Below, piece by piece: positions 36,140 to 47,634 of a DNA stretch of 64,000 bases. Source of the DNA: Ashinkailepas kermadecensis (Eukaryota > Arthropoda > Thecostraca > Neolepadidae); assembly GCA_034440615.1 (NCBI GenBank), contig JAOTOM010005150.1:970001-1034000 (forward strand), read 5' to 3'. Below the pieces are notes generated by a model. It saw only the letters and a program-made list of their open reading frames with translations. It did not search any database and was not told the origin of the DNA. Position 1 is the first letter of the stretch. Every line of letters begins with the position of its first letter. The translations under genes and the position numbers were made by a program.

Positions 36140-36205
36140 ATCACTCCTGACGATGGCCCCTGGCCGAAACGTTGAGTAATAAAGTATAATCTTTATCGTT
36201 ACTTT
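36140..36205 (+). ncRNA. Hammerhead-like core motif in the Penelope 3' UTR (tentative)
   Basis: CTGACGA (36147-36153), GGCC...GGCC as a short stem II (36055-type pairing at 36155-36158 with 36162-36165) and GAAAC (36166-36170) follow the hammerhead order CUGANGA-stem-GAAA. Penelope-like elements are known to carry hammerhead ribozymes. Against it: one unpaired U sits between CTGACGA and the stem, and I cannot find a convincing stem I or the UH cleavage site. It may be a decayed ribozyme or coincidence. Confidence 0.35.
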
Positions 36206-36582
36206 TGATGTCAACTCAGCACCTCCTGATATATTGAAGGACGTATATTTTCTTTACACGCAATGATATTGCATGGACACTCTTTCAAAATCTAATTTTT
36301 GCGGACACTAAAAAGTCCAAGCATCCGAAAACACAAACCATCAAAGTATATGAGTGTGTTATGTGTGGCTGGTGTTAAGACTACTAAGCTCGTACTTGTC
36401 ACAGTGAATGTTGTGCCACTTCGTGCTGCTAACGGTGCATTGCGAACATTCCTAACCCACAGCAACATTGTAGAAGTAGGCGAGCCCCCTTCGACAATTG
36501 GACCTGAATTGTTTGACGATTGTATGCTATATGGCTGCCTAGAACCTAAGTACTAAACACTCAAAATACCGTGGAGTTTTAC
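36206..36582. other. Intron sequence with an unassigned open frame
   Basis: An 85-codon frame at 36299-36556 contains CVAGVKTTKLVLVTVNVVPL and has no recognised family. It lies immediately before a SINE and an R4 repeat, so it may be mobile-element debris. I see no supported gene. Confidence 0.4.
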
Positions 36583-36597
36583 CCAGCGAACGAGCAG

Positions 36598-36761
36598 CAG
36601 GGGACGAGTGGTCTAGGGGTAAGATGCTCGTCTCACAATCGAAAGGTTGTGGGTTCGAGTCTCACCTGTCGCTACTCTTCGCCCGCGACCAATCGGCGTG
36701 AGAGATTGGCGACGCTACATGACTCAACGGTCGACGTGTCGTAAAACCAATAACCAACCAA
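36598..36761 (+). mobile_element. SINE family A, full-length copy with perfect 15-bp TSD
   Basis: Head GACGAGTGGTCTAGGGGTAA, B-box, body GCGACCAATCGGCGTGAGAG and tail AAAACCAATAACCAACC. The 15-bp duplication CCAGCGAACGAGCAG flanks it on both sides (36583-36597 and 36762-36776) without a mismatch, so the insertion is recent. It lies in the sense orientation in intron 1. Confidence 0.95.
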
Positions 36762-36845
36762 CCAGCGAACGAGCAGTCGGTCTTGCCTGTGCTGCCATCT
36801 ACCTCCCACCTACGAATCGTCTCCCACTACCAATGTTAAAATAAT

Positions 36846-37318
36846 TGTTTTCCGTTAGGTGTGAGATGTTGAAACTAGTACAGAGTAGGATGGCAAAGTT
36901 TGTCATGGGCGCATGCCAATTAACATACCGTTTCAGTTGTTGAAACTCAATGTTGAACCAACAGTGCACTCATAAGTGCATGTGTTTCGTTTAATTTGTG
37001 GGACACCTAATGTAGGGATACCTATACTAACGACAACGATTGCAATACCATAGTATCATCAGATGGTATTGTCTAGCAGACCACATCATATATAATCTCT
37101 GTACATGGAGTTGTGTTACGAGATTCTTGTTTATCACAATCCGTAATGGTGAGCATAAGCATGATACTTACGAAATACTCTTAGACACGAGTCATGGAGA
37201 CTTCATAAGCACACATCAAGAAGTACGATGTCGATACTTCCTTGGAAAGGACGTCTATTCAATGTTCAGAAAGTGGTATATTCCACCCTATTTCAAGAAT
37301 AATTTATCACTGTCCACC
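36846..37318 (+). repeat. Dispersed repeat R4, copy 1
   Basis: Matches 46075-46547 in order: CCGTTAGGTGTGAGATGTTGA at the start, GGTATTGT in the middle, then GGAGACTTCATAAGCACACA, TCAAGAAGTACGATG and AGTGGTATATTCC...CCTATTTCA at the end. The copies are diverged. The 3' half reads as FISTHQEV.C/FISTYQEAG in the two copies, so it may once have coded. Class unknown. Confidence 0.65.
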
Positions 37319-37884
37319 CCTCCCCCCCCCCCCTGGTGACCTGTCCGTGGCAAACACACTATTCCACAAATATCTCCAGGCGGGCTGAAATCACAACACA
37401 TCACACTTACACAATACTAAATCCGCCCTTTCCAGATGGCTCTCCCAATACCAACATACACACACAAAAGAGGTGGACCTTTCCCGTTTACTGCTAGGCC
37501 ACGCTATCCTCGCACGTGATTACCTCTTTGGCCGAAATCGCCCAGTTCCACTTTGCTACGTGTATGACGCGCGTTATTCCATTCAACCTTAAAAAAATAT
37601 ATGTTCCATGTATAATTCACAACTTCGCGAAGAAATCTCATTCCACTGTTGTTGCCCACACTACTTGGGGATGAGCATACGACGCTCCTCGACCGCCTTT
37701 TCGAGTTGCTCTTTAGCACGAGATTATAATACTCCATTTGAAGTTAAACGCTACCACAGCACGAAATTAGAACACTCCATCTGAAGTTAAACACCGCCAT
37801 CCTCCCCGCCATCACATGGCACACATGCCGGTTAACGTCCAGTGGGTAGGCAGGGACAAAATCATCCGACAAAATCGGACGGTT
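37319..37884. other. Intron sequence with a 43-bp tandem duplication
   Basis: 37717-37759 and 37760-37800 repeat GCACGA.ATTA.AA.ACTCCA followed by T.TGAAGTTAAACGC.. A C run lies at 37322-37331. No gene is seen. Confidence 0.5.
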
Positions 37885-38215
37885 CCACTTTATATTGCGC
37901 TTGGTTTTTTACTTTCGGGTTTTCCTACCAACTTGGTTTTTCTTCCTGTAGGTTTTTCTCAGCTTTAGATTCAACATTCACCTACACATCTAAAGTTGAG
38001 ACCGGACGTCCACGGCGCGCCCTAGACGCCCTCAGTTTCGTTTTCAGGTCGCGGGCGGTCAGCTGAGCCTGCATGATGCTGGCCACCCTTGAAATGCACT
38101 GTCGCGTCATGTATGTCTGTATGTCTGTATGCATGTACGCCACTTTCTTTATTTGCCGTCCGGCGTCTCAACTTTTCTATCTTACCTGCCCGATACCGGA
38201 TGCCACTTGATGCCG
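37885..38215 (+). repeat. Dispersed repeat R2, copy 2
   Basis: Second copy of the element at 4020-4390 (GGTTTTTCTTCC, TTCACCTACACA, GGACGTCCACGGCGCGCC, CCACTTTCTTTATTTG, CCCGATACCGGATGCC). A short direct repeat TATCTCTCACACTGCCTACT follows at 38281 and 38334. Confidence 0.6.
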
Positions 38216-41200
38216 GCTTAACGTCACCTTAACGTAAATTATCTCCAGCAGATAGCACTGCCACCGCTAATATATATATTCTATCTCTCACACTGCCTAC
38301 TGCGATAAGTCTGAACTGCTGCTCAGCTATTTGTATATCTCTCACACTGCCTACTGCGGTAAGCCTGCATTGCTGTTCAGCTTGTGCATTGCCAGCTTGC
38401 TTAAGAAACGCAGAATTAAGCTGAGATGCACAGCACAACTTCATATTCTAGCTGCGCTCCTTGAGCTCTGAACTTGTTTACTTTTTGTAATTATGCTCAT
38501 GCATTCTGCCAGAAGCAAGACATAGCCCTACCATGGGTAGAGTGCGTTACAAAATAGCCGACTACTTTATAGTTTTATTCGGCGCGCCTCAAACACCAAA
38601 CCATACTGGGCGGCATGTCCGGTTGATTTGACCATATGAACCTTTTTAGGCATGTATTACCATTGATATCGCGTCGCGCCTTGGTACATTCGGTATTCTC
38701 GTATGGAGGGAGGTGATATACCTGAAGTGGCCATTAATTTCGTTACTGTGTACTGTTTGATGATTTCGTGTTGCAGAAATGAGTGGTGTGCCCAGGGAGT
38801 TTTGATTTCTCACTTCTGGAAAGTTTTGAGTGTATATGCATGCAAGTGAGCATTGCATTGAAACTGGGACCGGGCGCACTTCAGCTGAAATTATGGCTGT
38901 TTTTGTCAAACGCGTCCCCGGGGGAATTTCTGCCGCTTCGCGACCTTAACCGCTGAACTCATAGCTTCGACCTGCTCGGCAAAACTAAAAATGGCATGGC
39001 AATACGTGACAAATGAACATCAACAAGCCTTGGTTCGTGTGGTTCGGTCCTGGTTGGGTCATGTAAGCTAGATTATATTCCAGTTATTAAATTCACCGCT
39101 TCGCTGTTCGTTTTCTCGATTCATCTCAATCTGAATTCATCTAAATTCATTGTCTCTGAAGAAAACTATCGTGAAATATATACCAACTTAACTTACCTAT
39201 TCAAACTTCTGTCTTTCTACCGACCTTGCATAGCTGAAGTGTCACTTACTGAGGTCAGTAGGGTTAATCGAGCCCATCTAGGACCAGGCTAAACTAGGTA
39301 TGGTCAGGCTGCTCTAGTTTGGGCTAGCTTTGGCGATCACAACGCTCCGAACTCCCAAGTTCGTTCTCAAATTTACCATTAATGCTATGTGCTAGTATGA
39401 CTAAGCTGCACAGTGAATAGCGTAGGTGTAGCGTGATTCGAACTGGGAAGAGAAATAATAAATGTAACAGAATGGAATAGAAAATAATAGAATACAATAA
39501 AATGGAATATAATAGAGTGGAGTACAACTTAATGGACTACTAGAAGCTGTCATTTCACGTTGCGAAAATGATGCTAACTTATAAATGCTTTTGAGAAAGG
39601 ACATTTGCGTTAGCTGGGATAATTGGAAAGAGATCATAAAGTTGCCATTAATTGGTGGTCATTGCATGACCAATGCACTAAATGCGCCCCTAAACTACAA
39701 TAATTGTTGGTCAATTTGCACGGCTCTTCTGCGATGGGAACAAAGCCATGTGCTGATTGTTTCGGCACTGTGCTACCGTGACGTTGGGTATTTGGGCTCG
39801 GTGATCGGCTGTCTCGACCATTTCCGTCCACGCTTTGATAAGCTGGAGCGGTACACTGGTCGTCCATATATTAGATCGAACCACTCTCCGGTATTGGATA
39901 CTTCCTTGAGTATCATCCTCTTCGGTGTGAGGTATTATCTCTGCATGCTGGTGCTGTCCCGCCAAGTATACAAGGAATACCAGGAATTAATAGATGGCGA
40001 GTGCAGCGCGTGTATTAATCACTGGTGGCGAGAGTGTAATTTTGCCGAGTAAGCTGTTGTAACTGGGAGTCTTTGGGTGACTGCGTGACCCCACATAGTA
40101 AGGAGGTAAAGCTGATCTGACAAACACAGGCGAAACGTCGCATTCACACGGCTTCGGTAATACATTTATCTATTTCAGGCTTATATCAGGCCAGGGCTCA
40201 CGGGACGTTCCCGCTAAATTTTATTCTGTCGTAACCATTAATCATTCGGGGTGGGAGTGGGAGTGGAGTGGAAGATGAAGGAGATCTAGCAGTCGGCCAT
40301 ATTTAGATGGACCACGACTTGGTATGCTCATTGCCATGGCAGGTGGCAGCTTTTCACAGCCGTGACTGGTGCATACTCGGCTGACGGCGGGCGTGCGCCA
40401 GTAATTGTCACAGCCGCGGCGACTTGGGCATACCGGACCGACGGCGACTGTACGTAGCTGGTTTACTGTGTTGTTGCACTTTCAGTGTTTGGGCGAACAC
40501 GCGTTGGCGTTACTTTCGGGTCGAAGCACGGCGCTAGCGTCGCCTTACCCGGGCATCGCGTCATTGATCGATCTCCAGTGTGTGCAGTGTGTCACATATC
40601 GGGGTGGCCACAGAGCGGCACTTCTGCTGCTTTGTTATGCTTTATTTCTACCTGCAGAGCATCATTTATATGGACGTACAGTTGAACATCTATTGCAAGC
40701 CACTCTTTGCTGTCACAATGCACCTAGGCTGTGCCCGGAAGCATCGTTTTCACAACCTTCATGCGACTACATTGTTCACGTTCTTGAGACACTGCGCATG
40801 TGGACATTCCGCATGGGACACTGCTGCACAACGGTACATATGTTAGGAAACTGAAAGCAGATCAAACTGCGTGGATCTTTGACAACCAAATCGTTACAAA
40901 CGGCGTCGATTTCGAAGTTCGCCGAAACCGAATTTTGGGGGTGAACATGGAATCTGGGGCCTTGGGCACCTTAGGAATTGTCAAAATATGATCGGAAATT
41001 CCGAGAAAATAAAATTGGATTTGTATGGTTGTATTTTTGCCCAACGGGTGAAATAGGATGTTTCAGGCATTCTGTGATATCTGGTCACTGCAACGCGTAG
41101 TGGTGCCTCAAATCTGATGATACAAGTGGGGCAAACAGCTTGGATTTTCGTAAATGGGTTTTTGAGATAGTAAATATAAATTGACAGATGATTTTAAGGT

Positions 41201-42540
41201 GGCATCTGAAACAACTCGTCCTGGCGCATCGCTTTGGTCGAGGATATATTTTCTTGATCTGTAAAAGTTTTGTTTAACGAGTTAATTTTGAAATTGCACG
41301 TGCATTCATAATTTTGTAGAGCTCTGAATATGGCATATTTCAGGGACTTCTGAACAGGTACCGATAGCCAGCAGCCAACGGAACATATTTTCTTTGATGT
41401 AAGGCCAATTTTGTGCAAACATTTCCGCAAAATGAATTTTACATATTTGTCGATTTTAGCATGTTTTGTTCGAAGCCTGCGAGAGTTCTGAATTTTGTTT
41501 GCATCAAGTTTCCCTTCCTCGTATCCTTTTTATTATTTTCCTTTCTGACGCCGATTGTGGAAAACAAAATTAAAAATCGGAGATATAAAAAAAAATCGTT
41601 TGACAAATTTAAAACTGGAAATTTCACACGCAAAGCCACACCTTTGGGAATGTGAGGATGCTCACGTTTTCAACGGGGCTTACCGATACTTCAACAACAT
41701 TTTTTGTTATTCGCTTTGTATTGCGACGATTAAAGTCGATACAGTGACTATCACAATTGCTTGAAGCGTTTATGTACGTGGAAAAAATCACCACGTCCTC
41801 TTTCCACCAGGCGTTTTTGAAAACTGAGTCGTACACTGCTTCGGCTCCGCCAAGCCTGTTTTCGTTTCCTTCTCGATGTCAACCCCTCTGTTGTCCGCCG
41901 GCATCAACGCCGTCGCCTTTATCTCCCTCGGAACCGCCACCAGGCTGGAGAGTATTGAGCTATGTACGGATGGGAAGTACGGATATATCTACGAAGTACG
42001 GATGGGGTGGGAGGGAAGACATACGCGAGACAAACATCTCGGCATTTATTTGTTTTTAACACATAATCATCAGAAGGCGACAGAGACACAATGCTTTTTC
42101 TTCGGCACAAAATGATAAACCTACCTAACACTTGATCGCTGACACAAAGTGATCCACATGTTTGTTATAGGTACCTACCTACCGCGCCAGATGCAATATG
42201 TAGGTAATAGAACCTGATTATATGGGGTTGGGTTGCGTATTTCCATGTTTGATGCTATTCAATACATATCAGTTGTTCCGAAGTACAATTGCGTCGCTAC
42301 GCGTAAATATACCAATAGGGGACCTATCGGTAACTAGTGACCTTGAAATTCATGATGGCTTTTGTAAGGGAATATATAAGATCTGCGTTAAAAAGGTACA
42401 AATGTTTTTTTTCTTAGAAAAACGCTTTTATGTCATGTCTGTATGTAACTGTTCTACCGCATGTAGCTTTCCAATGCATGTTTGTTATTTGGGTTTAAGG
42501 GCGCTTCGACCAAAGCGTGATCATTTAGCTAGCTTTCCAA
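38216..42540. other. Middle of intron 1, no gene recognised
   Basis: Holds the direct repeat CTCTCACACTGCCTACTGCG (38284 and 38338) and a TGGAATAGAATA microsatellite-like stretch (39465-39530). An unassigned 155-codon frame lies at 39585-40052. A motif GGCGAAACGTCG at 40129 resembles Penelope 3' ends weakly. 40380-40850 has overlapping open frames without recognisable motifs. Confidence 0.45.
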
Positions 42541-42544
42541 TGCA

Positions 42545-42824
42545 AGAAAACTTGCATGAAATCCGTCCTACCCGGAAAACGCAAAATCGCAAAAAGTCGT
42601 GAGGAGCGGAGGGCCATATCGGATATTTATAAGAACGCATTTTTTTTGGTTAACGAAATCATGCCTACTTTTATTTCCGCCGTCAAATTTGTAAATTTCG
42701 ATTGTCTAGGGTCACGGGAGGTCACTATGTCACGAGGTCATGCGGTCACGAGGGAAAATGTAGGAAATACCGATATTTTAGCTCGGGAATGTTTCAGTTG
42801 ATCCTTTTTCTTCTGAAATATATA

Positions 42825-42906
<82 letters not shown>

Positions 42907-43110
42907 CCACCCTTTCCGCTTCTTAGTGATGAGATATACATCGTCAAACCAGCCCATTTTATTTGACCTCAAAATAATGCCGGAGGCTATTGCTCGAAAA
43001 CCGTTGGCCGAATCGGGCTCAAATTTTGCACAGCCGATTCAGAGCCAAAAACCACTGTGTGAGAAAAATTTGGTCCAAATAAAAATTATGGGGTGAAGTG
43101 CATTGGTCGA
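42545..43110 (+). repeat. Dispersed repeat R5, copy 1 (contains (AT)n)
   Basis: Matches the complement of 58240-58760 throughout: GAAATCCGTCC, then GGTCACGAGG/CACGAGGTCATG words, then GACCTCAAAATA..GCCGGAGG, AAACCGTTGGCCGAATCGG and TTTGGTCCAAATA. A (TA)n of about 36 units (42831-42903) has expanded in this copy only. It is non-coding and its transposon class is not recognised. Confidence 0.75.
42831..42903. repeat. (AT)n microsatellite inside repeat R5
   Basis: Uninterrupted TA dinucleotides after TGTGTGTA. Confidence 0.95.
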
Positions 43111-46074
43111 TCTGTCGTGGAACGCACCCTATACCAAGCTAATCGTCAAGTGTTCATGCTCCAATATAGCCCACAATTGATCATAAGTATAATAAATATC
43201 GAAATAAAATCCGTAGAGAAGCATCCCTCAGAGTTTCACGCTAGATGTATATGAAATATTCCCATAATTCTTCCCGTTAACGTCTCAAACTAGCCTGAGA
43301 GTTGTTCCGGTGACGAAGTCTGCTGTTAACCACAAACAATCTATCGGCGCCATAACCGTATAATGCCTAACGGCGCATATTACCCAGTTGACTTTGTAGA
43401 CAGGCACATTCCATAATCATCGAGTGGTTGCCATCTAGCGAGAACAAAAGGAAACGGAATCTAACTGGAAGATGTATAAAAAATCGGGATGTGCTTTCGA
43501 CACCTGACACCTAACTTCGGAGCTAACTTATGGGTGAAAGACAACCTCAATAACGTGCAGAAGACAATGCATGGAAGCGTCATCTGTCAAAAATATCCTC
43601 ATTGCTGATGGTTCGCGTAGCAGAACGACACATAACTGGATCAAGGCGAATCAGCATGACAATCCGCCATCCACATGATGCAGATTTGGCCCGGCCGAGC
43701 GTATTTAATTAATGTGTATTGATCGATGACAACTTTGCATAACTTGGAAGCTCTCATTCGGCGTTCTTCAACTTTTCCCATCGCATAATTTTCGGCGAAG
43801 ACCTACAAAAGCCAAAGAAGTGCCAAATAAGCCATTCTAACTTAGTAGCCGGAACCGGGGTGTAACATAGCGACACATTGCCATTCCAAAACATTGAATA
43901 ATTTTACTGGCTGCACGATGCGCTGGAATGAAACGTATCGTCTATGCGTTGGCATTGGTAGCGGTTTTATTGTCAGCATCCTCCATCCAGTGCTCATATA
44001 GCCGTGCCGTCTGAAATTGCGAGTAGTTGGATAGGTACAGGGTCGGTTCCAGGAATGTTCATGGGGCGGGGCACACTTCCTTCCTCGGAAGAAAATTCGT
44101 CGAGTGGGGAGGGGGCTCGAGCCTTCCTGAAAGGTCGGCTCTAGGCCGGAGGGGTGCCACCATTCCACGGGGAAGGGGGTGAGGGCACATGCCCTTAGTG
44201 CCTCCTTCCTGTAGCCGCCGATGGATGGGCAAGACGTCTTAACTCGTTGAGGGACGTTGAACCGATGTTTAAAGTGATTTAGGCAGGTAGGCTGTGCACA
44301 TGAAGGCGGGGAAATGTGGTCGAGGAGATGGGGGAAGGATGCGCTCCGCGATCCTATCTCCTTTGTTGAGGGTGAAGGGGTGTGCACTCGAGCACACTAA
44401 GGGAGCGCCTTATCGTTTCATGGGGCGCCTATTTCTCTGAGAAGGGCGCCTTCCGCTAAAAAAATCCGTTCAGCGGTGGGAGAGGTGGTTAGCTCTAAGC
44501 CTCCCCGGCTGGATGCTACTTTTTCATGAGGGAGATTTGGCGCATTCCCCTCAGTTTCTCTCCCCTGTATCTACCTCTGGTGCAGTAAAGTCTTCGCAAT
44601 GGAGCGCAACTTTCCGGTCAATGAGGCGCCGTTATCTGATCGAGCGAGGGACAGGCACACGCCCCCGGTGCCCCCATTATGAGTCCACAAAGAAGCAATG
44701 GGTCCTGATAGCCTGCCATTCACCCCTCCTACTTGGGAGTGGATGGAGTGACACAATGCCATTATGTTTCCAAAGAGGGCAGGCCAGCAATAATGGATGG
44801 GCCATGTTGTGATGATTCGGCAGACGGAGGCATAAAGACTACATCACTTTTGGGGGAAGGAGGCCGATTTTGATATTGTATGTTATTCCAATTCCATAGG
44901 GGTAATGTAAAATCTAATCCTATTATGTGGTGAGAAACGGAAGGACATCGACGTAGTCATTTTCGATGAATCGACATCTACACCTTTTTTTTCCATATTT
45001 CGACATATCAAAAACGAAAAATCCACCTCCTAGTCATATCTCTAAAAAATCATCCTATCATCTAACGAAACACCATTATCCTAACACTGATTCTCCTCCT
45101 TCAAGTTAATCAGCTAAAGCTGGGGAGGTGCAATTGGCAGGATCTAGTCAGAAATTTGGACATAATTTCGGCTAGTGTAAGCTAGTTTTAAGAGACTGAA
45201 ACGTGCCCCCCTTAGTATGGCTGGAATTAGTTTGGGTCGGCTTCCTTCCAATCCAGAGTACAGACAGTCACAGAAGCACTAGCAAGGCTCGGCTCGCTAA
45301 GTCTTTGAAGTCCACAAGGCAGGTTTGTTTTGGGAGAAATGGTTTGTCGGCGTGCCTAAAGCCCAAATAACTAACTGGGGAAATGGTTATGTATTCTTGA
45401 TATTTTCTGTGCTCTCTTTTCAGCATGTCCCCCTAAAAATGCCTAGTGTACTCTGCAAAAATGTATGGAAGGCATCTCAGGTGCGACGAAGGATGGAGAG
45501 TCCTATTGTCACCTACACCTGTTCTGGTTGCGCTACTAATCTGCTATATATTTACTTGAAAAATTAGGATGTTTGATGTCTCTGCCACCAACCATGTTGC
45601 TGACTAAGTCATTGCTGTGGGCTCATTCACATTATCTTACTGCTGATTACAGGACTACCTTTTGTCGCTTCTTACCTCTACCATCTGTCATACCAGGCGC
45701 TCCCCTATCGCGGTTCCTCTGTTCTCCCCACAGTCTGACCTCAACAGCAGGTGTTGGCTATCGTGGCCTGCCTTCGCACCTGTGTGTGTGTAGCAAAATT
45801 ACCTTTGCAGTCGACGCGCCCCTAAACACCAATTCATCATCATCGCACCTGTGAGTGTCCCTCTGTTCTATCTGCAGGGTCCGTCTGCCGTACTGCCTCC
45901 CTTTCGGCCCCACTGCTGTCGACCACGTTAAGTCCCTCTGTTCTCCTTCACGCATGGTAATTTGGTTATTCCTCCTGTTAAGTCCCTCTGCTCTCCATCC
46001 TGCGGGACCGCCTCTTTTTCCTCCTGCTGGATCATTCTGCCTTTGTTACTGCAGAGTTCGCCTCAGTGTTAAAC
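43111..46074. other. Intron 1 sequence with element fragments, no gene
   Basis: 44040-44470 is a G/C-run-rich patch with GGGGCGGGGCAC and GGGGTGCCACC words, similar to the 14.8-15.2 kb patch. 45335-45380 and 45795-45842 hold family C tail fragments (CTAAAGCCCAAATAACTAAC; GCAGTCGACGCGCCCCTAAA). 45860-46010 contains repeated AAGTCCCTCTG(T/C)TCTCC words. No gene is recognised. Confidence 0.5.
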
Positions 46075-46547
46075 TAATGGGTTTTCGTTAGGTGTGAGAC
46101 GTCGAAACGAGCACAGTAAGATATCGAAATTTGCCATGGAATTAGTGTCATTGAAGGTACTTTTGATGTCTTTCAAACTCAAATTTGAGGCAATGGCATA
46201 CTTATGATTGTACCTTTATCATTGGTTTTTATATTCATAATTTAGAAGAGCTATATTCTGGATACCGAGAAAAATACCTGGACAATAAACCGGTATTGTA
46301 TGCCATTTCACATTATGGGTAACCTCTTCACCAGAAATTGCGCTGCGAAATGTTCGTGTATCACCATCCCTTATCGAGAGCACGATCATGGTTCTTATGA
46401 ATGAGACACTGTTAGAAAGGAGACACGAAGACTTCATAAGCACGTATCAAGAAGCAGGATCGGTACTTCTTGGAGAAGGATGTCGATTGAATGTTCAGGA
46501 AGTGGTATATTCCGCCCTATTTCACGAATAATTTGTCACTGGTTCGC
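46075..46547 (+). repeat. Dispersed repeat R4, copy 2
   Basis: Starts TTCGTTAGGTGTGAGACGTC GAAACGAGCACAG (split here) and ends AGTGGTATATTCCGCCCTAT. It shares GAAGACTTCATAAGCACGTA with copy 1. The same 5' end is present alone at 24.1 kb in inverse orientation. Confidence 0.65.
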
Positions 46548-46889
46548 CTACTCTTTCTTTGGTGTGTGTCGCTGTGCTCTCTCTAGAGCACAGCGTCTGC
46601 AGTCCTTCCGCCCGATCCCTGCTCCGGCGGTCACCACCTTGCCTGGTCAAGTCATATCGCAAATGGAAACGTCTGCTCCTGTCATGCAATTGTGCAGTTA
46701 CTCGGCGGCCTTATTATGCACAATTCAGTATGCCGTCAGTATATTTAATCACTGCTGACCGACAGGGACCAGAGCTCGTGATGTGGGCATCGTGCTCAGT
46801 GGTCGCCTGGCAACCTGAACATCTCACGCACGACTGATAAAATATGCTAGTTTTGTATTTTTTTTAACGTGAACATTACTCTCTCCAAA

Positions 46890-47080
46890 AAAAAAAAAAA
46901 ATTCTCATTTGGAGCTCGAATGGTGCTGTTTGGCTCTGCTAAAGTGATCAAGATCCACTGAAAAAGTGCAAACTGAGATTCTGATGTCCCAGGTGCGAGG
47001 AGAAATATAATGTTATTCGTTTATTCCAGAATTTTCCTCTCCACAGCCGAGGTTACAAAGTACAAATCCAACTCTGATCT
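46890..47080 (+). repeat. Dispersed repeat R1, copy 2
   Basis: TGGTGCTGTTTGGC, GTGATCAAGAT, CACTGAAAAAGTGCAAACTG, AGATTCTGATG, then TTTTCCTCTCCACAGCC and GTACAAATCCAA. It matches 50735-50945 (TGGTGCTGTTTGAC, GTGATCAAG, CACAAACTGAGATTCCGATG) and 2420-2640. Confidence 0.65.
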
Positions 47081-47370
47081 TACCTGGCAACCCGGGTGTT
47101 TCGGTTGGTAGATATCTCTACTAAGCAAAACACCCTGATTCAAGTTCCAAGAAAACCCTGGTTCTGGTACGTTCAAGCTCCTGAACGTATCGCCTATTAA
47201 CTTCGGCGTGTTATCTAACAACCTGGGCGTGTCGCCTGACGACATGAGCGTCTCGGCTGGTAATCTGGGCGATTTCGTTGGTAACACGATCGTTTTGCCA
47301 GGCAACCTTTCGGCAGTCTTTTAGTAAGGAAAACGTGGCCATGGTAATGCTCTCACGAGCGGACCATGCA

Positions 47371-47634
47371 AGTTGGGGGACGGGCTCGCGGCGTAGTTGG
47401 GGGACGGGCTCGCGGCGTAGTTGGGGGACGGGCTCGTGGCGTAGTTGGGGGACGGGCTCGCGGCGTAGTTGGGGGACGGGCTCGCGGCGTAGTTGGGGGA
47501 CGGGCTCGCGGCGTAGTTGGGGGACGGGCTCGCGGCGTAGTTGGGGGACGGGCTCGCGGCGTAGTTGGGGGACGGGCTCACGGCGTAGTTGGGGGACGGG
47601 CTCACGGCGTAGTTGGGGGACGGGCTCACGGCGT
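47371..47634. repeat. 24-bp minisatellite, eleven units
   Basis: The unit GTTGGGGGACGGGCTCGCGG+CGTA repeats with almost no variation; only CTCGTGG and CTCACGG variants occur, the latter clustered at the 3' end. Because 24 is divisible by 3, frames on both strands stay open (RSWGTGSR; RREPVPQL; YAASPSPN). These are by-products. The near-perfect identity implies recent expansion. It is very G-rich on the + strand. Confidence 0.95.

Larger units (their letters stand above)
34447..36205 (+). mobile_element. Penelope-like element, copy 2: 5'-truncated, internally deleted, 3' end kept
   Basis: Begins inside the element at the sequence of copy 1 position ~34112, then jumps at about 34520 to the RT region (a deletion of roughly 500 bp relative to copy 1). 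It continues through RT, linker, GIY-YIG endonuclease and a ~330-bp 3' UTR. The UTR includes CTGACGATGGCC...GGCCGAAACG and an imperfect stem AGTAATAAAG/CTTTATCGTTACT. The element has lost part of its N-terminus and has a frameshift at about 34659, so it is probably not autonomous. Confidence 0.85.

Noticed and set aside
37717..37800. 5S rRNA-like fragment (TGAAGTTAAAC)
   Set aside because: The resemblance is limited to about ten bases within a local 43-bp duplication. The internal control region is absent.
40110..40180. Second Penelope 3' end (CTGACAAACACAGGCGAAACGTCG-like region)
   Set aside because: The core is altered (CTGACAA) and no RT or GIY-YIG remnant precedes it. Kept only as a weak note.
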